Assembly (NCBI GenBank): GCA_031769625.1
Contig: JAUIMM010000602.1
Location: 310,001 to 374,000, forward strand
Length of the DNA: 64,000 nt
Direction: 5' to 3'
Source: Taudactylus pleione
Taxonomy: Eukaryota > Chordata > Amphibia > Anura > Myobatrachidae
Shown piece by piece: positions 11,925 through 26,093 of the stretch (the first letter of the stretch is position 1; each line of letters begins with the position of its first letter). The position numbers were made by a program, and so were the translations under genes. Below the pieces are notes generated by a model, which saw only the letters and a list, made by a program, of their open reading frames with translations, was not told the DNA's origin and ran no database searches.

Positions 11925-12610
11925 CATACAGTAATAGGAGGCACAGCTTGCAGAGGCCCAGCTGGCTTTAGCTGCACATATTATAGGCTGGAGATATACA
12001 GACTGGGTACATACAAGAACCATATACTGCAGAGTGGGTGAGTCAGAGTCACATGCAGTAATAGGAGGGACAGCTTGCAGAGGCCCAGCTGGCTTTAGCT
12101 GCACATAGTATAGGCTGGGGATATACAGAGTGGATACAAACAAGAACCATATGCTGCAGAGTGGATGAGTCAGAGTCACATACAGTAATAGGAGGGACAG
12201 CTTGCAGAGGCCCAGCTGGCTTTAGCTGCACATATTATAGGCTGGGGATATACAGACTGGGTACAAACAAGAACCATATACTGCAGAGTGGATGAGTCAG
12301 AGTCACATGCAGCAATAGGAGGGACAGCTTGCAGAGGCCCAGCTGGCTTTAGCTGCACATATTATAGGCTGGGGATATACAGACTGGATACAAACAAGAG
12401 CCGTATACTGCAGAGTGGGTGAGTCAGAGTCACATGCAGTAATAGGAGGGACAGCTTGCAGAGGCCCAGCTGGCTTTAGCTGCACATATTATAGGCTGGG
12501 GATATACAGACTGGATACAAACAAGAGCCGTATACTGCAGAGTGGGTGAGTCAGAGTCACATGCAGTAATAGGAGGGACAGCTTGCAGAGACCCAGCTGG
12601 CTTTAGCTGC

Positions 12611-12620
12611 ACATATAGGC
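12611..12620 (+). other. 3-bp deletion in the ATATTATA run
   Basis: The usual acatattatagg reads acatatagg, the same change as at 7411-7420 but in a different monomer background. Confidence 0.95.
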
Positions 12621-12945
12621 TGGGGATATACAGACTGGATACAAAGAAGAACCATATGCTGCAGAGTGGGTGAGTCAGAGTCACATGCAGTAATAGGAGG
12701 GACAGCTTGCAGAGGCCCAGCTGGATTTAGCTGCACATATTATAGGCTGGGGATATACAGACTGGGTACATACAAGAACCATATACTGCAGAGTGGATGA
12801 GTCAGAGTCACATGCAGTAATAGGAGGGACAGCTTGCAGAGGCCCAGCTGGCTTTAGCTGCACATATTATAGGCTGGGGATATACAGACTGGATACAAAG
12901 AAGAACCATATGCTGCAGAGTGGGTGAGTCAGAGTCACATGCAGT

Positions 12946-13811
12946 AATAGGAGGGACAGCTTGCAGAGACCCAGCTGGCTTTAGCTGCACATATTATAGG
13001 CTGGGGATATACAGACTGGGTACAAACAAGAACCATATACTGCAGAGTGGGTGAGTCAGAGTCACATGCAGCAATAGGAGGGACAGCTTGCAGAGGCCCA
13101 GCTGGCTTTAGCTGCACATATTATAGGCTGAGGATATACAGACTGGATACAAACAAGAACCATATACTGCAGAGTGGGTGAGTCAGAGTCACATGCAGTA
13201 ATAGGAGGGACAGCTTGCAGAGGCCCAGCTGGCTTTAGCTGCACATATTATAGGCTGGGGATATACAGACTGGGTACAAACAAGAACCATATGCTGCAGA
13301 GTGGATGAGTCAGAGTCACATGCAGTAATAGGAGGGACAGCTTGCAGAGGCCCAGCTGGCTTTAGCTGCACATAGTATAGGCTGGGGATATACAGAGTGG
13401 ATACAAACAAGAACCATATGCTGCAGAGTGGGTGAGTCAGAGTCACATACAGTAATAGGAGGGACAGCTTGCAGAGACCCAGCTGGCTTTAGCTGCACAT
13501 ATTACAGGCTGGGGATATACAGACTGAGTACATACAAGAACCATATACTGCAGAGTGGATGAGTCAGAGTCACATACAGTAATAGGAGGCACAGCTTGCA
13601 GAGGCCCAGCTGGCTTTAGCTGCACATATTATAGGCTGGGGATATACAGACTGGGTACAAACAAGAACCATATACTGCAGAGTGGATGAGTCAGAGTCAC
13701 ATACAGTAATAGGAGGGACAGCTTGCAGAGACCCAGCTGGCTTTAGCTGCACATATTATAGGCTGGGGATATACAGACTGGATACAAACAAGAACCATAT
13801 ACTGCAGAGTG
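12946..13811 (+). repeat. Block J copy 1
   Basis: It matches 16502-17367 at exactly 28 monomers (3,556 bp). One difference was seen: A at 13576 against G at 17132 (monomer position 126). It contains a catagtat/cagagtgg monomer followed by attacagg/ctgagtac and cacatacag monomers. Confidence 0.8.
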
Positions 13812-13996
13812 GATGAGTCAGAGTCACATGCAGTAATAGGAGGGACAGCTTGCAGAGGCCCAGCTGGCTTTAGCTGCACATATTATAGGCTGGGGATATA
13901 CAGACTGGGTACATACAAGAACCATATACTGCAGAGTGGATGAGTCAGAGTCACATGCAGTAATAGGAGGGACAGCTTGCAGAGGCCCAGCTGGCT

Positions 13997-14416
13997 TTAG
14001 CTGCACATATTATAGGCTGGGGATATACATACTGGATACAAACAAGAACCATATACTGCAGAGTGGGTGAGTCAGATTCACATGCAGTAATAGGAGGGAC
14101 AGCTTGCAGAGGCCCAGCTGGCTTTAGTTGCACATATTATAGGCTGGGGACATACAGACTGGGTACAAACAAGAACCATATACTGCAGAGTGGATGAGTC
14201 AGAGTCACATGCAGCAATAGGAGGGACAGCTTGCAGAGACCCAGCTGGCTTTAGCTGCACATATTATAGGCTGGGGATATACAGACTGGGTACAAACAAG
14301 AACCATATACTGCAGAGTGGGTGAGTCAGAGTCACATGCAGCAATAGGAGGGACAGCTTGCAGAGGCCCAGCTGGCTTTAGCTGCACATATTATAGGCTG
14401 GGGATATACAGACTGG
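13997..14416 (+). repeat. Block M copy 2
   Basis: It has the same variant order as 2960-3379, with one clear difference: position 3 of one monomer is C near 14215 and T in copy 1. It sits within the 3.4-3.9-kb higher-order array. Confidence 0.7.
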
Positions 14417-16501
14417 ATACAAACAAGAACCGTCTACTGCAGAGTGGGTGAGTCAGAGTCACATGCAGTAATAGGAGGGACAGCTTGCAGAGGCCCAGCT
14501 GGCTTTAGCTGCACATATTATAGGCTGGAGATATACAGACTGGGTACATACAAGAACCATATACTGCAGAGTGGGTGAGTCAGAGTCACATGCAGTAATA
14601 GGAGGGACAGCTTGCAGAGGCCCAGCTGGCTTTAGCTGCACATACTATAGGCTGGAGATATACAGACTGGGTACATACAAGAACCATATACTGCAGAGTG
14701 GATGAGTCAGAGTCACATGCAGTAATAGGAGGCACAGCTTGCAGAGGCCTAGCTGGCTTTAGCTGCACATATTATAGGCTGGAGATATACAGACTGGGTA
14801 CATACAAGAACCATATACTGCAGAGTGGGTGAGTCAGAGTCACATGCAGTAATAGGAGGGACAGCTTGCAGAGGCCCAGCTGGCTTTAGCTGCACATATT
14901 ATAGGCTGGGGATATACAGACTGGGTACAAACAAGAACCATATGCTGCAGAGTGGATGAGTCAGAGTCACATGCAGTAATAGGAGGGACAGCTTGCAGAG
15001 GCCCAGCTGGCTTTAGCTGCACATAGTATAGGCTGGGGATATACAGAGTGGATACAAACAAGAACCATATGCTGCAGAGTGGGTGAGTCAGAGTCACATA
15101 CAGTAATAGGAGGGACAGCTTGCAGAGGCCCAGCTGGCTTTAGCTGCACATATTATAGGCTGGGGATATACAGACTGGGTACAAACAAGAACCATATACT
15201 GCAGAGTGGATGAGTCAGAGTCACATACAGTAATAGGAGGGACAGCTTGCAGAGGCCCAGCTGGCTTTAGCTGCACATATTATAGGCTGGGGATATACAG
15301 ACTGGGTACAAACAAGAACCATATACTGCAGAGTGGATGAGTCAGAGTCACATGCAGTAATAGGAGGGACAGCTTGCAGAGGCCCAGCTGGCTTTAGCTG
15401 CACATATTATAGGCTGGGGATATACAGACTGGATACAAACAAGAGCCATATACTGCAGAGTGGGTGAGTCAGAGTCACATGCAGTAATAGGAGGGACAGC
15501 TTGCAGAGGCCCAGCTGGCTTTAGCTGCACATATTATAGGCTGGGGATATACAGACTGGATACAAACAAGAGCCATATACTGCAGAGTGGATGAGTCAGA
15601 GTCACATGCAGCAATAGGAGGGACAGCTTGCAGAGGCCCAGCTGGCTTTAGCTGCACATATTATAGGCTGGGGATATACAGACTGGGTACAAACAAGAGC
15701 CATATACTGCAGAGTGGGTGAGTCAGAGTCACATGCAGTAATAGGAGGGACAGCTTGCAGAGGCCCAGCTGGCTTTAGCTGCACATAGTATAGGCTGGGG
15801 ATATACAGAGTGGATACAAACAAGAACCATATACTGCAGAGTGGGTGAGTCAGAGTCACATGCAGTAATAGGAGGGACAGCTTGCAGAGGCCCAGCTGGC
15901 TTTAGCTGCACATATTATAGGCTGGGGATATACAGACTGGGTACAAACAAGAACCATATACTGCAGAGTGGATGAGTCAGAGTCACATACAGTAATAGGA
16001 GGGACAGCTTGCAGAGACCCAGCTGGCTTTAGCTGCACATATTATAGGCTGGGGATATACAGACTGGATACAAACAAGAGCCATATACTGCAGAGTGGGT
16101 GAGTCAGAGTCACATGCAGTAATAGGAGGGACAGCTTGCAGAGGCCCAGCTGGCTTTAGCTGCACATATTATAGGCTGGGGATATACAGACTGGATACAA
16201 ACAAGAGCCATATACTGCAGAGTGGGTGAGTCAGAGTCACATGCAGTAATAGGAGGGACAGCTTGCAGAGACCCAGCTGGCTTTAGCTGCACATATTATA
16301 GGCTGGGGATATACAGACTGGATACAAAGAAGAACCATATGCTGCAGAGTGGGTGAGTCAGAGTCACATGCAGTAATAGGAGGGACAGCTTGCAGAGGCC
16401 CAGCTGGCTTTAGCTGCACATATTATAGGCTGGGGATATACAGACTGGGTACAAACAAGAACCATATACTGCAGAGTGGATGAGTCAGAGTCACATGCAG
16501 C

Positions 16502-17367
16502 AATAGGAGGGACAGCTTGCAGAGACCCAGCTGGCTTTAGCTGCACATATTATAGGCTGGGGATATACAGACTGGGTACAAACAAGAACCATATACTGCA
16601 GAGTGGGTGAGTCAGAGTCACATGCAGCAATAGGAGGGACAGCTTGCAGAGGCCCAGCTGGCTTTAGCTGCACATATTATAGGCTGAGGATATACAGACT
16701 GGATACAAACAAGAACCATATACTGCAGAGTGGGTGAGTCAGAGTCACATGCAGTAATAGGAGGGACAGCTTGCAGAGGCCCAGCTGGCTTTAGCTGCAC
16801 ATATTATAGGCTGGGGATATACAGACTGGGTACAAACAAGAACCATATGCTGCAGAGTGGATGAGTCAGAGTCACATGCAGTAATAGGAGGGACAGCTTG
16901 CAGAGGCCCAGCTGGCTTTAGCTGCACATAGTATAGGCTGGGGATATACAGAGTGGATACAAACAAGAACCATATGCTGCAGAGTGGGTGAGTCAGAGTC
17001 ACATACAGTAATAGGAGGGACAGCTTGCAGAGACCCAGCTGGCTTTAGCTGCACATATTACAGGCTGGGGATATACAGACTGAGTACATACAAGAACCAT
17101 ATACTGCAGAGTGGATGAGTCAGAGTCACATGCAGTAATAGGAGGCACAGCTTGCAGAGGCCCAGCTGGCTTTAGCTGCACATATTATAGGCTGGGGATA
17201 TACAGACTGGGTACAAACAAGAACCATATACTGCAGAGTGGATGAGTCAGAGTCACATACAGTAATAGGAGGGACAGCTTGCAGAGACCCAGCTGGCTTT
17301 AGCTGCACATATTATAGGCTGGGGATATACAGACTGGATACAAACAAGAACCATATACTGCAGAGTG
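16502..17367 (+). repeat. Block J copy 2
   Basis: Counterpart of 12946-13811. Its left edge is set by position 3 (C here, T in copy 1) and its right edge by position 109 (gtgggtgag here, gtggatgag in copy 1). Confidence 0.8.
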
Positions 17368-18760
17368 GGTGAGTCAGAGTCACATGCAGCAATAGGAGGG
17401 ACAGCTTGCAGAGGCCCAGCTGGATTTAGCTGCACATATTATAGGCTGAGGATATACAGACTGGATACAAACAAGAACCATATACTGCAGAGTGGGTGAG
17501 TCAGAGTCACATGCAGTAATAGGAGGGACAGCTTGCAGAGACCCAGCTGGCTTTAGCTGCACATATTATAGGCTGGGGATATACAGACTGGATACAAACA
17601 AGAACCATATACTGCAGAGTGGGTGAGTCAGAGTCACATGCAGTAATAGGAGGGACAGCTTGCAGAGGCCCAGCTGGCTTTAGCTGCACATAGTATAGGC
17701 TGGAGATATACAGACTGGATACAAACAAGAACCATATACTGCAGAGTGGATGAGTCAGAGTCACATACAGTAATAGGAGGGACAGCTTGCAGAGACCCAG
17801 CTGGCTTTAGCTGCACATATTATAGGCTGGGGATATACAGACTGGATACAAACAAGAACCATATACTGCAGAGTGGGTGAGTCAGAGTCACATGCAGTAA
17901 TAGGAGGGACAGCTTGCAGAGGCCCAGCTGGCTTTAGCTGCACATATTATAGGCTGGGGATATACAGAGTGGATACAAAAAAGAACCATATGCTGCAGAG
18001 TGGGTGAGTCAGAGTCACATACAGTAATAGGAGGGACAGCTTGCAGAGACCCAGCTGGCTTTAGCTGCACATATTATAGGCTGAGGATATACAGACTGAG
18101 TACATACAAGAACCATATACTGCAGAGTGGATGAGTCAGAGTCACATGCAGTAATAGGAGGCACAGCTTGCAGAGGCCGAGCTGGCTTTAGCTGCACATA
18201 TTATAGGCTGGGGATATACAGACTGGGTACAAACAAGAACCATATACTGCAGAGTGGGTGAGTCAGAGTCACATGTAGTAATAGGAGGGACAGCTTGCAG
18301 AGGCCCAGCTGGCTTTAGCTGCACATATTATAGGCTGGGGATATACAGACTGGATACAAACAAGAGCCATATACTGCAGAGTGGATGAGTCAGAGTCACA
18401 TGCAGCAATAGGAGGGACAGCTTGCAGAGGCCCAGCTGGCTTTAGCTGCACATATTATAGGCTGGGGATATACAGACTGGATACAAACAAGAGCCATATA
18501 CTGCAGAGTGTGTGAGTCAGAGTCACATGCAGTAATAGGAGGGACAGCTTGCAGAGGCCCAGCTGGCTTTAGTTGCACATATTATAGGCTGGGGACATAC
18601 AGACTGGATACAAACAAGAGCCATATACTGCAGAGTGGATGAGTCAGAGTCACATGCAGCAATAGGAGGGACAGCTTGCAGAGGCCCAGCTGGCTTTAGC
18701 TGCACATAGTATAGGCTGGGGATATACAGAGTGGATACAAACAAGAACCATATACTGCAG

Positions 18761-18770
18761 AGTGGGTGTC
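18761..18770 (+). other. 2-bp deletion destroying TGAGTCA
   Basis: The usual gggtgagtcagag reads gggtgtcagag, the same form as near 7474 but in a different monomer context (after a catagtat/cagagtgg monomer). Confidence 0.95.
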
Positions 18771-18909
18771 AGAGTCACATGCAGTAATAGGAGGGACAGC
18801 TTGCAGAGGCCCAGCTGGCTTTGGCTGCACATATTATAGGCTGGGGATATAAAGACTGGGTACATACAAGAACCATATACTGCAGAGTGGATGAGTCAGA
18901 GTCACATGC

Positions 18910-19800
18910 AGTAATAGGAGGGACAGCTTGCAGAGGCCCAGCTGGCTTTAGCTGCACATATTATAGGCTGGGGATATACAGACTGGGTACAAACAAGAAC
19001 CATATACTGCAGAGTGGGTAAGTCAGAGTCACATGCAGCAATAGGAGGGACAGCTTGCAGAGGCCCAGCTGGATTTAGCTGCACATATTATAGGCTGAGG
19101 ATATACAGACTGGATACAAACAAGAACCATATGCTGCAGAGTGGGTGAGTCAGAGTCACATGCAGCAATAGGAGGGACAGCTTGCAGAGGCCCAGCTGGC
19201 TTTAGTTGCACATATTATAGGCTGGGGACATACAGACTGGATACAAACAAGAGCCATATACTGCAGAGTGGGTGAGTCAGAGTCACATGCAGTAATAGGA
19301 GGGACAACTTGCAGAGGCCCAGCTGGCTTTAGCTGCACATATTATAGGCTGGGGATATACAGACTGGATACAAACAAGAGCCATATACTGCAGAGTGGAT
19401 GAGTCAGAGTCACATGCAGCAATAGGAGGGACAGCTTGCAGAGGCCCAGCTGGCTTTAGCTGCACATATTATAGGCTGGGGATATACAGACTGGATACAA
19501 ACAAGAGCCATATACTGCAGAGTGGGTGAGTCAGAGTCACATGCAGTAATAGGAGGGACAGCTTGCAGAGGCCCAGCTGGCTTTAGCTGCACATATTATA
19601 GGCTGGGGATATACAGACTGGGTACATACAAGAACCATATACTGCAGAGTGGATGAGTCAGAGTCACATGCAGTAATAGGAGGCACAGCTTGCAGAGGCC
19701 TAGCTGGCTTTAGCTGCACATATTATAGGCTGGAGATATACAGACTGGGTACATACAAGAACCATATACTGCAGAGTGGGTGAGTCAGAGTCACATGCAG
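18910..19800 (+). repeat. Block H copy 4
   Basis: It matches 1-891 at an offset of 18,909 bp, the longest match to copy 1. It has private changes such as gggacaactt near 19312. At the NdeI-type site (catatgctg near 19133) it agrees with copy 2, not copy 1, so the four copies do not follow a simple tree and look partly recombined. Confidence 0.8.
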
Positions 19801-20034
19801 CAATAGGAGGGACAGCTTGCAGAGGCCCAGCTGGCTTTAGCTGCACATATTATAGGCTGGAGATATACAGACTGGGTACAAACAAGAACCATATACTGCA
19901 GAGTGTGTGAGTCAGATTCACATGCAGCAATAGGAGGGACAGCTTGCAGAGGCCCAGCTGGATTTAGCTGCACATATTATAGGCTGGAGATATACAGACT
20001 GGGTACAAACAAGAACCATATACTGCAGAGTGGG

Positions 20035-20372
20035 TGAGTCAGAGTCACATGCAGCAATAGGAGGGACAGCTTGCAGAGACCCAGCTGGCTTTAGCTGCAC
20101 ATATTATAGGCTGGAGATATACAGACTGGGTACAAACAAGAACCATATACTGCAGAGTGGGTGAGTCAGAGTCACATGCAGCAATAGGAGGGACAGCTTG
20201 CAGAGACCCAGCTGGCTTTAGCTGCACATATTATAGGCTGGAGATATACAGACTGGGTACAAACAAGAACCATATACTGCAGAGTGGGTGAGTCAGAGTC
20301 ACATGCAGCAATAGGAGGGACAGCTTGCAGAGACCCAGCTGGCTTTAGCTGCACATATTATAGGCTGGAGAT
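20035..20372 (+). repeat. Run of near-identical adjacent monomers
   Basis: Consecutive monomers share the same uncommon combination: position 3 C, gcagagaccc at 27, ctggagat at 63, and gggtacaaac. The monomers around 20045 and 20172 appear identical, and the flanking ones (19918 and 20299) differ at one or two sites. This is a local, recent amplification of a single monomer, unlike the mixed order around it. Confidence 0.75.
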
Positions 20373-23219
20373 ATACAGACTGGGTACATACAAGAACCAT
20401 ATACTGCAGAGTGGGTGAGTCAGAGTCACATGCAGTAATAGGAGGGACAGCTTGCAGAGGCCCAGCTGGCTTTAGCTGCACATATTATAGGCTGGGGATA
20501 TACAGACTGGGTACAAACAAGAACCATATGCTGCAGAGTGGGTGAGTCAGAGTCACATGCAGTAATAGGAGGGACAGCTTGCAGAGGCCCAGCTGGCTTT
20601 AGCTGCACATATTATAGGCTGGGGATATACAGACTGGGTACAAACAAGAACCATATGCTGCAGAGTGGGTGAGTTAGAGTCACATGCAGTAATAGGAGGG
20701 ACAGCTTGCAGAGACCCAGCTGGCTTTAGCTGCACATATTATAGGCTGGGGATATACAGACTGGATACAAACAAGAACCATATACTGCAGAGTGGATGAG
20801 TCAGAGTCACATGCAGCAATAGGAGGCACAGCTTGCAGAGGCCCAGCTGGCTTTAGCTGCACATATTATAGGCTGGGGATATACAGACTAGGTACAAACA
20901 AGAACCATATATTGCAGAGTGGGTGAGTCAGAGTCACATGCAGCAATAGGAGGGACAGCTTGCAGAGGCCCAGCTGGATTTAGCTGTACATATTATAGGC
21001 TGAGGATATACAGACTGGATACAAACAAGAACCATATGCTGCAGAGTGGGTGAGTCAGAGTCACATACAGTAATAGGAGGGACAGCTTGCAGAGGCCCAG
21101 CTGGCTTTAGCTGCACATATTATAGGCTGGGGATATACAGACTGGATACAAACAAGAGCCATATACTGCAGAGTGGGTGAGTCAGAGTCACATGCAGTAA
21201 TAGGAGGGACAGCTTGCAGAGGCCCAGCTGGCTTTAGCTGCACATATTATAGGCTGGGGATATACAGACTGGATACAAACAAGAGCCATATACTGCAGAG
21301 TGGATGAGTCAGAGTCACATGCAGCAATAGGAGGGACAGCTTGCAGAGACCCAGCTTTCTTTAGCTGCACATATTATAGGCTGGGGATATACAGACTGGA
21401 TACAAACAAGAGCCATATACTGCAGAGTGGGTGAGTCAGAGTCACATGCAGTAATAGGAGGGACAGCTTGCAGAGGCCCAGCTGGCTTTAGCTGCACATA
21501 TTATAGGCTGGGGATATACAGACTGGATACAAACAAGAGCCATATACTGCAGAGTGGATGAGTCAGAGTCACATGCAGCAATAGGAGGGACAGCTTGCAG
21601 AGGCCCAGCTGGCTTTAGCTGCACATATTATAGGCTGGGGATATACAGACTGGGTACAAACAAGAGCCATATACTGCAGAGTGGGTGAGTCAGAGTCACA
21701 TGCAGTAATAGGAGGGACAGCTTGCAGAGGCCCAGCTGGCTTTAGCTGCACATATTACAGGCTGGGGATATACAGACTGGGTACATACAAGAACCATATA
21801 CTGCAGAGTGGATGAGTCAGAGTCACATGCAGTAATAGGAGGGACAGCTTGCAGAGGCCCAGCTGGCTTTAGCTGCACATAGTATAGGCTGGGGATATAC
21901 AGAGTGGATACAAACAAGAACCATATGCTGCAGAGTGGGTGAGTCAGAGTCACATACAGTAATAGGAGGGACAGCTTGCAGAGGCCCAGCTGGCTTTAGC
22001 TGCACATATTATAGGCTGGGGATATACAGACTGGGTACAAACAAGAACCATATACTGCAGAGTGGATGAGTCAGAGTCACATACAGTAATAGGAGGGACA
22101 GCTTGCAGAGGCCCAGCTGGCTTTAGCTGCACATATTATAGGCTGGAGATATACAGACTGGATACAAACAAGAACCATATACTGCAGAGTGGGTGAGTCA
22201 GAGTCACATGCAGTAATAGGAGGGACAGCTTGCAGAGACCCAGCTGGCTTTAGCTGCACATATTATAGGCTGGGGATATACAGACTGGATACAAACAAGA
22301 GCCATATACTGCAGAGTGGGTGAGTCAGAGTCACATGCAGTAATAGGAGGGACAGCTTGCAGAGGCCCAGCTGGCTTTAGCTGCACATATTATAGGCTGG
22401 GGATATACAGACTGGATACAAACAAGAGCCATATACTGCAGAGTGGATGAGTCAGAGTCACATGCAGCAATAGGAGGGACAGCTTGCAGAGGCCCAGCTG
22501 GCTTTAGCTGCACATATTATAGGCTGGGGATATACAGACTGGATACAAACAAGAGCCATATACTGCAGAGTGGGTGAGTCAGAGTCACATGCAGTAATAG
22601 GAGGGACAGCTTGCAGAGGCCCAGCTGGCTTTAGCTGCACATATTATAGGCTGGGGATATACAGACTGGGTACAAACAAGAACCATATACTGCAGAGTGG
22701 GTGAGTCAGAGTCACATGCAGTAATAGGAGGCACAGCTTGCAGAGGCCCAGCTGGCTTTAGCTGCACATATTATAGGCTGGAGATATACAGACTGGGTAC
22801 ATACAAGAACCATATACTGCAGAGTGGGTGAGTCAGAGTCACATGCAGTAATAGGAGGGACAGCTTGCAGAGGCCCAGCTGGCTTTAGCTGCACATATTA
22901 TAGGCTGGGGATATACAGACTGGATACAAACAAGAACCATATGCTGCAGAGTGGGTGAGTCAGAGTCACATGCAGCAATAGGAGGGACAGCTTGCAGAGG
23001 CCCAGCTGGCTTTAGCTGCACATATTATAGGCTGGAGATATACAGACTGGGTACATACAAGAACCATATACTGCAGAGTGGGTGAGTCAGAGTCACATGC
23101 AGCAATAGGAGGGACAGCTTGCAGAGGCCCAGCTGGCTTTAGCTGCACATATTATAGGCTGAGGATATACAGACTGGATACAAACAAGAACCATATACTG
23201 CAGAGTGGGTGAGTCAGAG

Positions 23220-23730
23220 TCACATGCAGTAATAGGAGGGACAGCTTGCAGAGGCCCAGCTGGCTTTAGCTGCACATAGTATAGGCTGGGGATATACAGA
23301 GTGGATACAAACAAGAACCATATGCTGCAGAGTGGGTGAGTCAGAGTCACATACAGTAATAGGAGGGACAGCTTGCAGAGGCCCAGCTGGCTTTAGCTGC
23401 ACATATTATAGGCTGGGGATATACAGACTGGGTACAAACAAGAACCATATGCTGCAGAGTGGATGAGTCAGAGTCACATGCAGTAATAGGAGGGACAGCT
23501 TGCAGAGGCCCAGCTGGCTTTAGCTGCACATAGTATAGGCTGGGGATATACAGAGTGGATACAAACAAGAACCATATGCTGCAGAGTGGGTGAGTCAGAG
23601 TCACATACAGTAATAGGAGGGACAGCTTGCAGAGGCCCAGCTGGCTTTAGCTGCACATATTATAGGCTGGGGATATACAGACTGGGTACAAACAAGAACC
23701 ATATACTGCAGAGTGGATGAGTCAGAGTCA
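23220..23730 (+). repeat. 254-bp dimer repeated twice
   Basis: A catagtat/cagagtgg/catatgctg monomer followed by a cacatacag, gggtacaaac monomer occurs twice in succession at a 254-bp offset (about 23220-23473 and 23474-23727). Apart from one A/G at the NdeI-type site, the order is the same. Confidence 0.6.
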
Positions 23731-24778
23731 CATACAGTAATAGGAGGGACAGCTTGCAGAGACCCAGCTGGCTTTAGCTGCACATATTATAGGCTGGGGA
23801 TATACAGACTGGGTACAAACAAGAGCCATATACTGCAGAGTGGATGAGTCAGAGTCACATGCAGTAATAGGAGGGACAGCTTGCAGAGGCCCAGCTGGCT
23901 TTAGCTGCACATATTATAGGCTGGGGATATACAGACTGGATACAAACAAGAGCCATATACTGCAGAGTGGATGAGTCAGAGTCACATGCAGCAATAGGAG
24001 GGACAGCTTGCAGAGGCCCAGCTGGCTTTAGCTGCACATATTATAGGCTGGAGATATACAGACTGGGTACATACAAGAACCATATACTGCAGAGTGGGTG
24101 AGTCAGAGTCACATGCAATAATAGGAGGGACAGCTTGCAGAGGCCCAGCTGGCTTTAGCTGCACATATTATAGGCTGGAGATATACAGACTGGGTACATA
24201 CAAGAACCATATACTGCAGAGTGGGTGAGTCAGAGTCACATGCAGTAATAGGAGGGACAGCTTGCAGAGGCCCAGCTGGCTTTAGCTGCACATATTATAG
24301 GCTGGGGATATACAGACTGGGTACAAACAAGAACCATATACTGCAGAGTGGGTGAGTCAGAGTCACATGCAGTAATAGGAGGGACAGCTTGCAGAGGCCC
24401 AGCTGGATTTAGCTGCACATATTATAGGCAGAGGATATACAGACTGGATACAAACAAGAACCATATACTGCAGAGTGGGTGAGTCAGAGTCACATGCAGT
24501 AATAGGAGGGACAGCTTGCAGAGGCCCAGCTGGCTTTAGCTGCACATAGTATAGGCTGGGGATATACAGAGTGGATACAAACAAGAACCATATGCTGCAG
24601 AGTGGATGAGTCAGAGTCACATGCAGCAATAGGAGGAACAGCTTGCAGAGGCCCAGCTGGCTTTAGCTGCACATATTATAGGCTGGGGATATACAGACTG
24701 GGTACAAACAAGAACCATATGCTGCAGAGTGGGTGAGTCAGAGTCACATGCAGTAATAGGAGGGACAGCTTGCAGAGA

Positions 24779-26093
24779 CCCAGCTGGCTTTAGCTGCACA
24801 TATTATAGGCTGGGGATATACAGACTGGATACAAACAAGAACCATATACTGCAGAGTGGGTGAGTCAGAGTCACATACAGTAATAGGAGGGACAGCTTGC
24901 AGAGGCCTAGCTGGCTTTAGCTGCACATATTATAGGCTGGAGATATACAGACTGGGTACAAACAAGAACCATATACTGCAGAGTGGGTGAGTCAGAGTCA
25001 CATACAGCAATAGGAGGGACAGCTTGCAGAGGCCCAGCTGGATTTAGCTGCACATATTATAGGCTGAGGATATACAGACTGGATACAAACAAGAACCATA
25101 TACTGCAGAGTGGGTGAGTCAGAGTCACATGCAGTAATAGGAGGGACAGCTTGCAGAGGCCCAGCTGGCTTTAGCTGCACATATTATAGGCTGGGGATAT
25201 ACAGACTGGGTACAAACAAGAACCATATGCTGCAGAGTGGATGAGTCAGAGTCACATGCAGTAATAGGAGGGACAGCTAGCATAGGTCCAGCTGGCTTTA
25301 GCTGCACATAGTATAGGCTGGGGATATACAGAGTGGATACAAACAAGAACCATATACTGCAGAGTGGATGAGTCAGAGTCACATACAGTAATAGGAGGGA
25401 CAGCTTGCAGAGACCCAGCTGGCTTTAGCTGCACATATTATAGGCTGGGGATATACAGACTGGATACAAACAAGAGCCATATACTGCAGAGTGGATGAGT
25501 CAGAGTCACATGCAGCAATAGGAGGGACAGCTTGCAGAGGCCCAGCTGGCTTTAGCTGCACATATTATAGGCTGGGGATATACAGACTGGATACAAACAA
25601 GAGCCATATACTGCAGAGTGGGTGAGTCAGAGTCACATGCAGTAATAGGAGGGACAGCTTGCAGAGGCCCAGCTGGCTTTAGCTGCACATAGTATAGGCT
25701 GGGGATATACAGACTGGGTACATACAAGAACCATATACTGCAGAGTGGATGAGTCAGAGTCACATGCAGTAATAGGAGGCACAGCTTGCAGAGGCCTAGC
25801 TGGCTTTAGCTGCACATATTATAGGCTGGAGATATACAGACTGGGTACATACAAGAACCATATACTGCAGAGTGGGTGAGTCAGAGTCACATGCAGTAAT
25901 AGGAGGGACAGCTTGCAGAGGCCCAGCTGGCTTTAGCTGCACATATTATAGGCTGGGGATATACAGACTGGGTACAAACAAGAACCATATACTGCAGAGT
26001 GGGTGAGTCAGAGTCACATGCAGCAATAGGAGGGACAGCTTGCAGTGGCCCAGCTGGCTTTAGCTGCACATATTATAGGCTGGAGATATACAG
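24779..26093 (+). repeat. About 5-kb unit, segment F1, copy 1
   Basis: It matches 29730-31044 at an offset of 4,951 bp (39 monomers minus 2 bp). One difference was seen (A at 25004, G at 29955). It contains the rare cluster gacagctagcataggtcc with a GCTAGC site at 25276-25281, which is shared by the second copy at 30227. Confidence 0.85.

Larger units (their letters stand above)
10519..17367 (+). repeat. 3.4-3.9-kb higher-order repeat, two tandem copies
   Basis: Segments recur in the same order with slightly different offsets: 10519-10911 with 14451-14843 (3,932 bp), about 10955-11420 with 14760-15225 (3,805 bp), about 11289-11797 with 15221-15729 (3,932 bp), the acaaagaagaacc monomer near 12895 with that near 16325 (about 3,430 bp), and 12946-13811 with 16502-17367 (3,556 bp). 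The offsets differ by whole monomers plus the two indels in copy 1 (11.9 and 12.6 kb). This is the expected picture of a duplicated unit of about 28-31 monomers that later gained and lost single monomers. Confidence 0.75.

Noticed and set aside
25500..25760. Naming the family or species from the sequence
   Set aside because: I have no reliable recollection of a 127-bp satellite with this sequence. Assigning a name would be invention.
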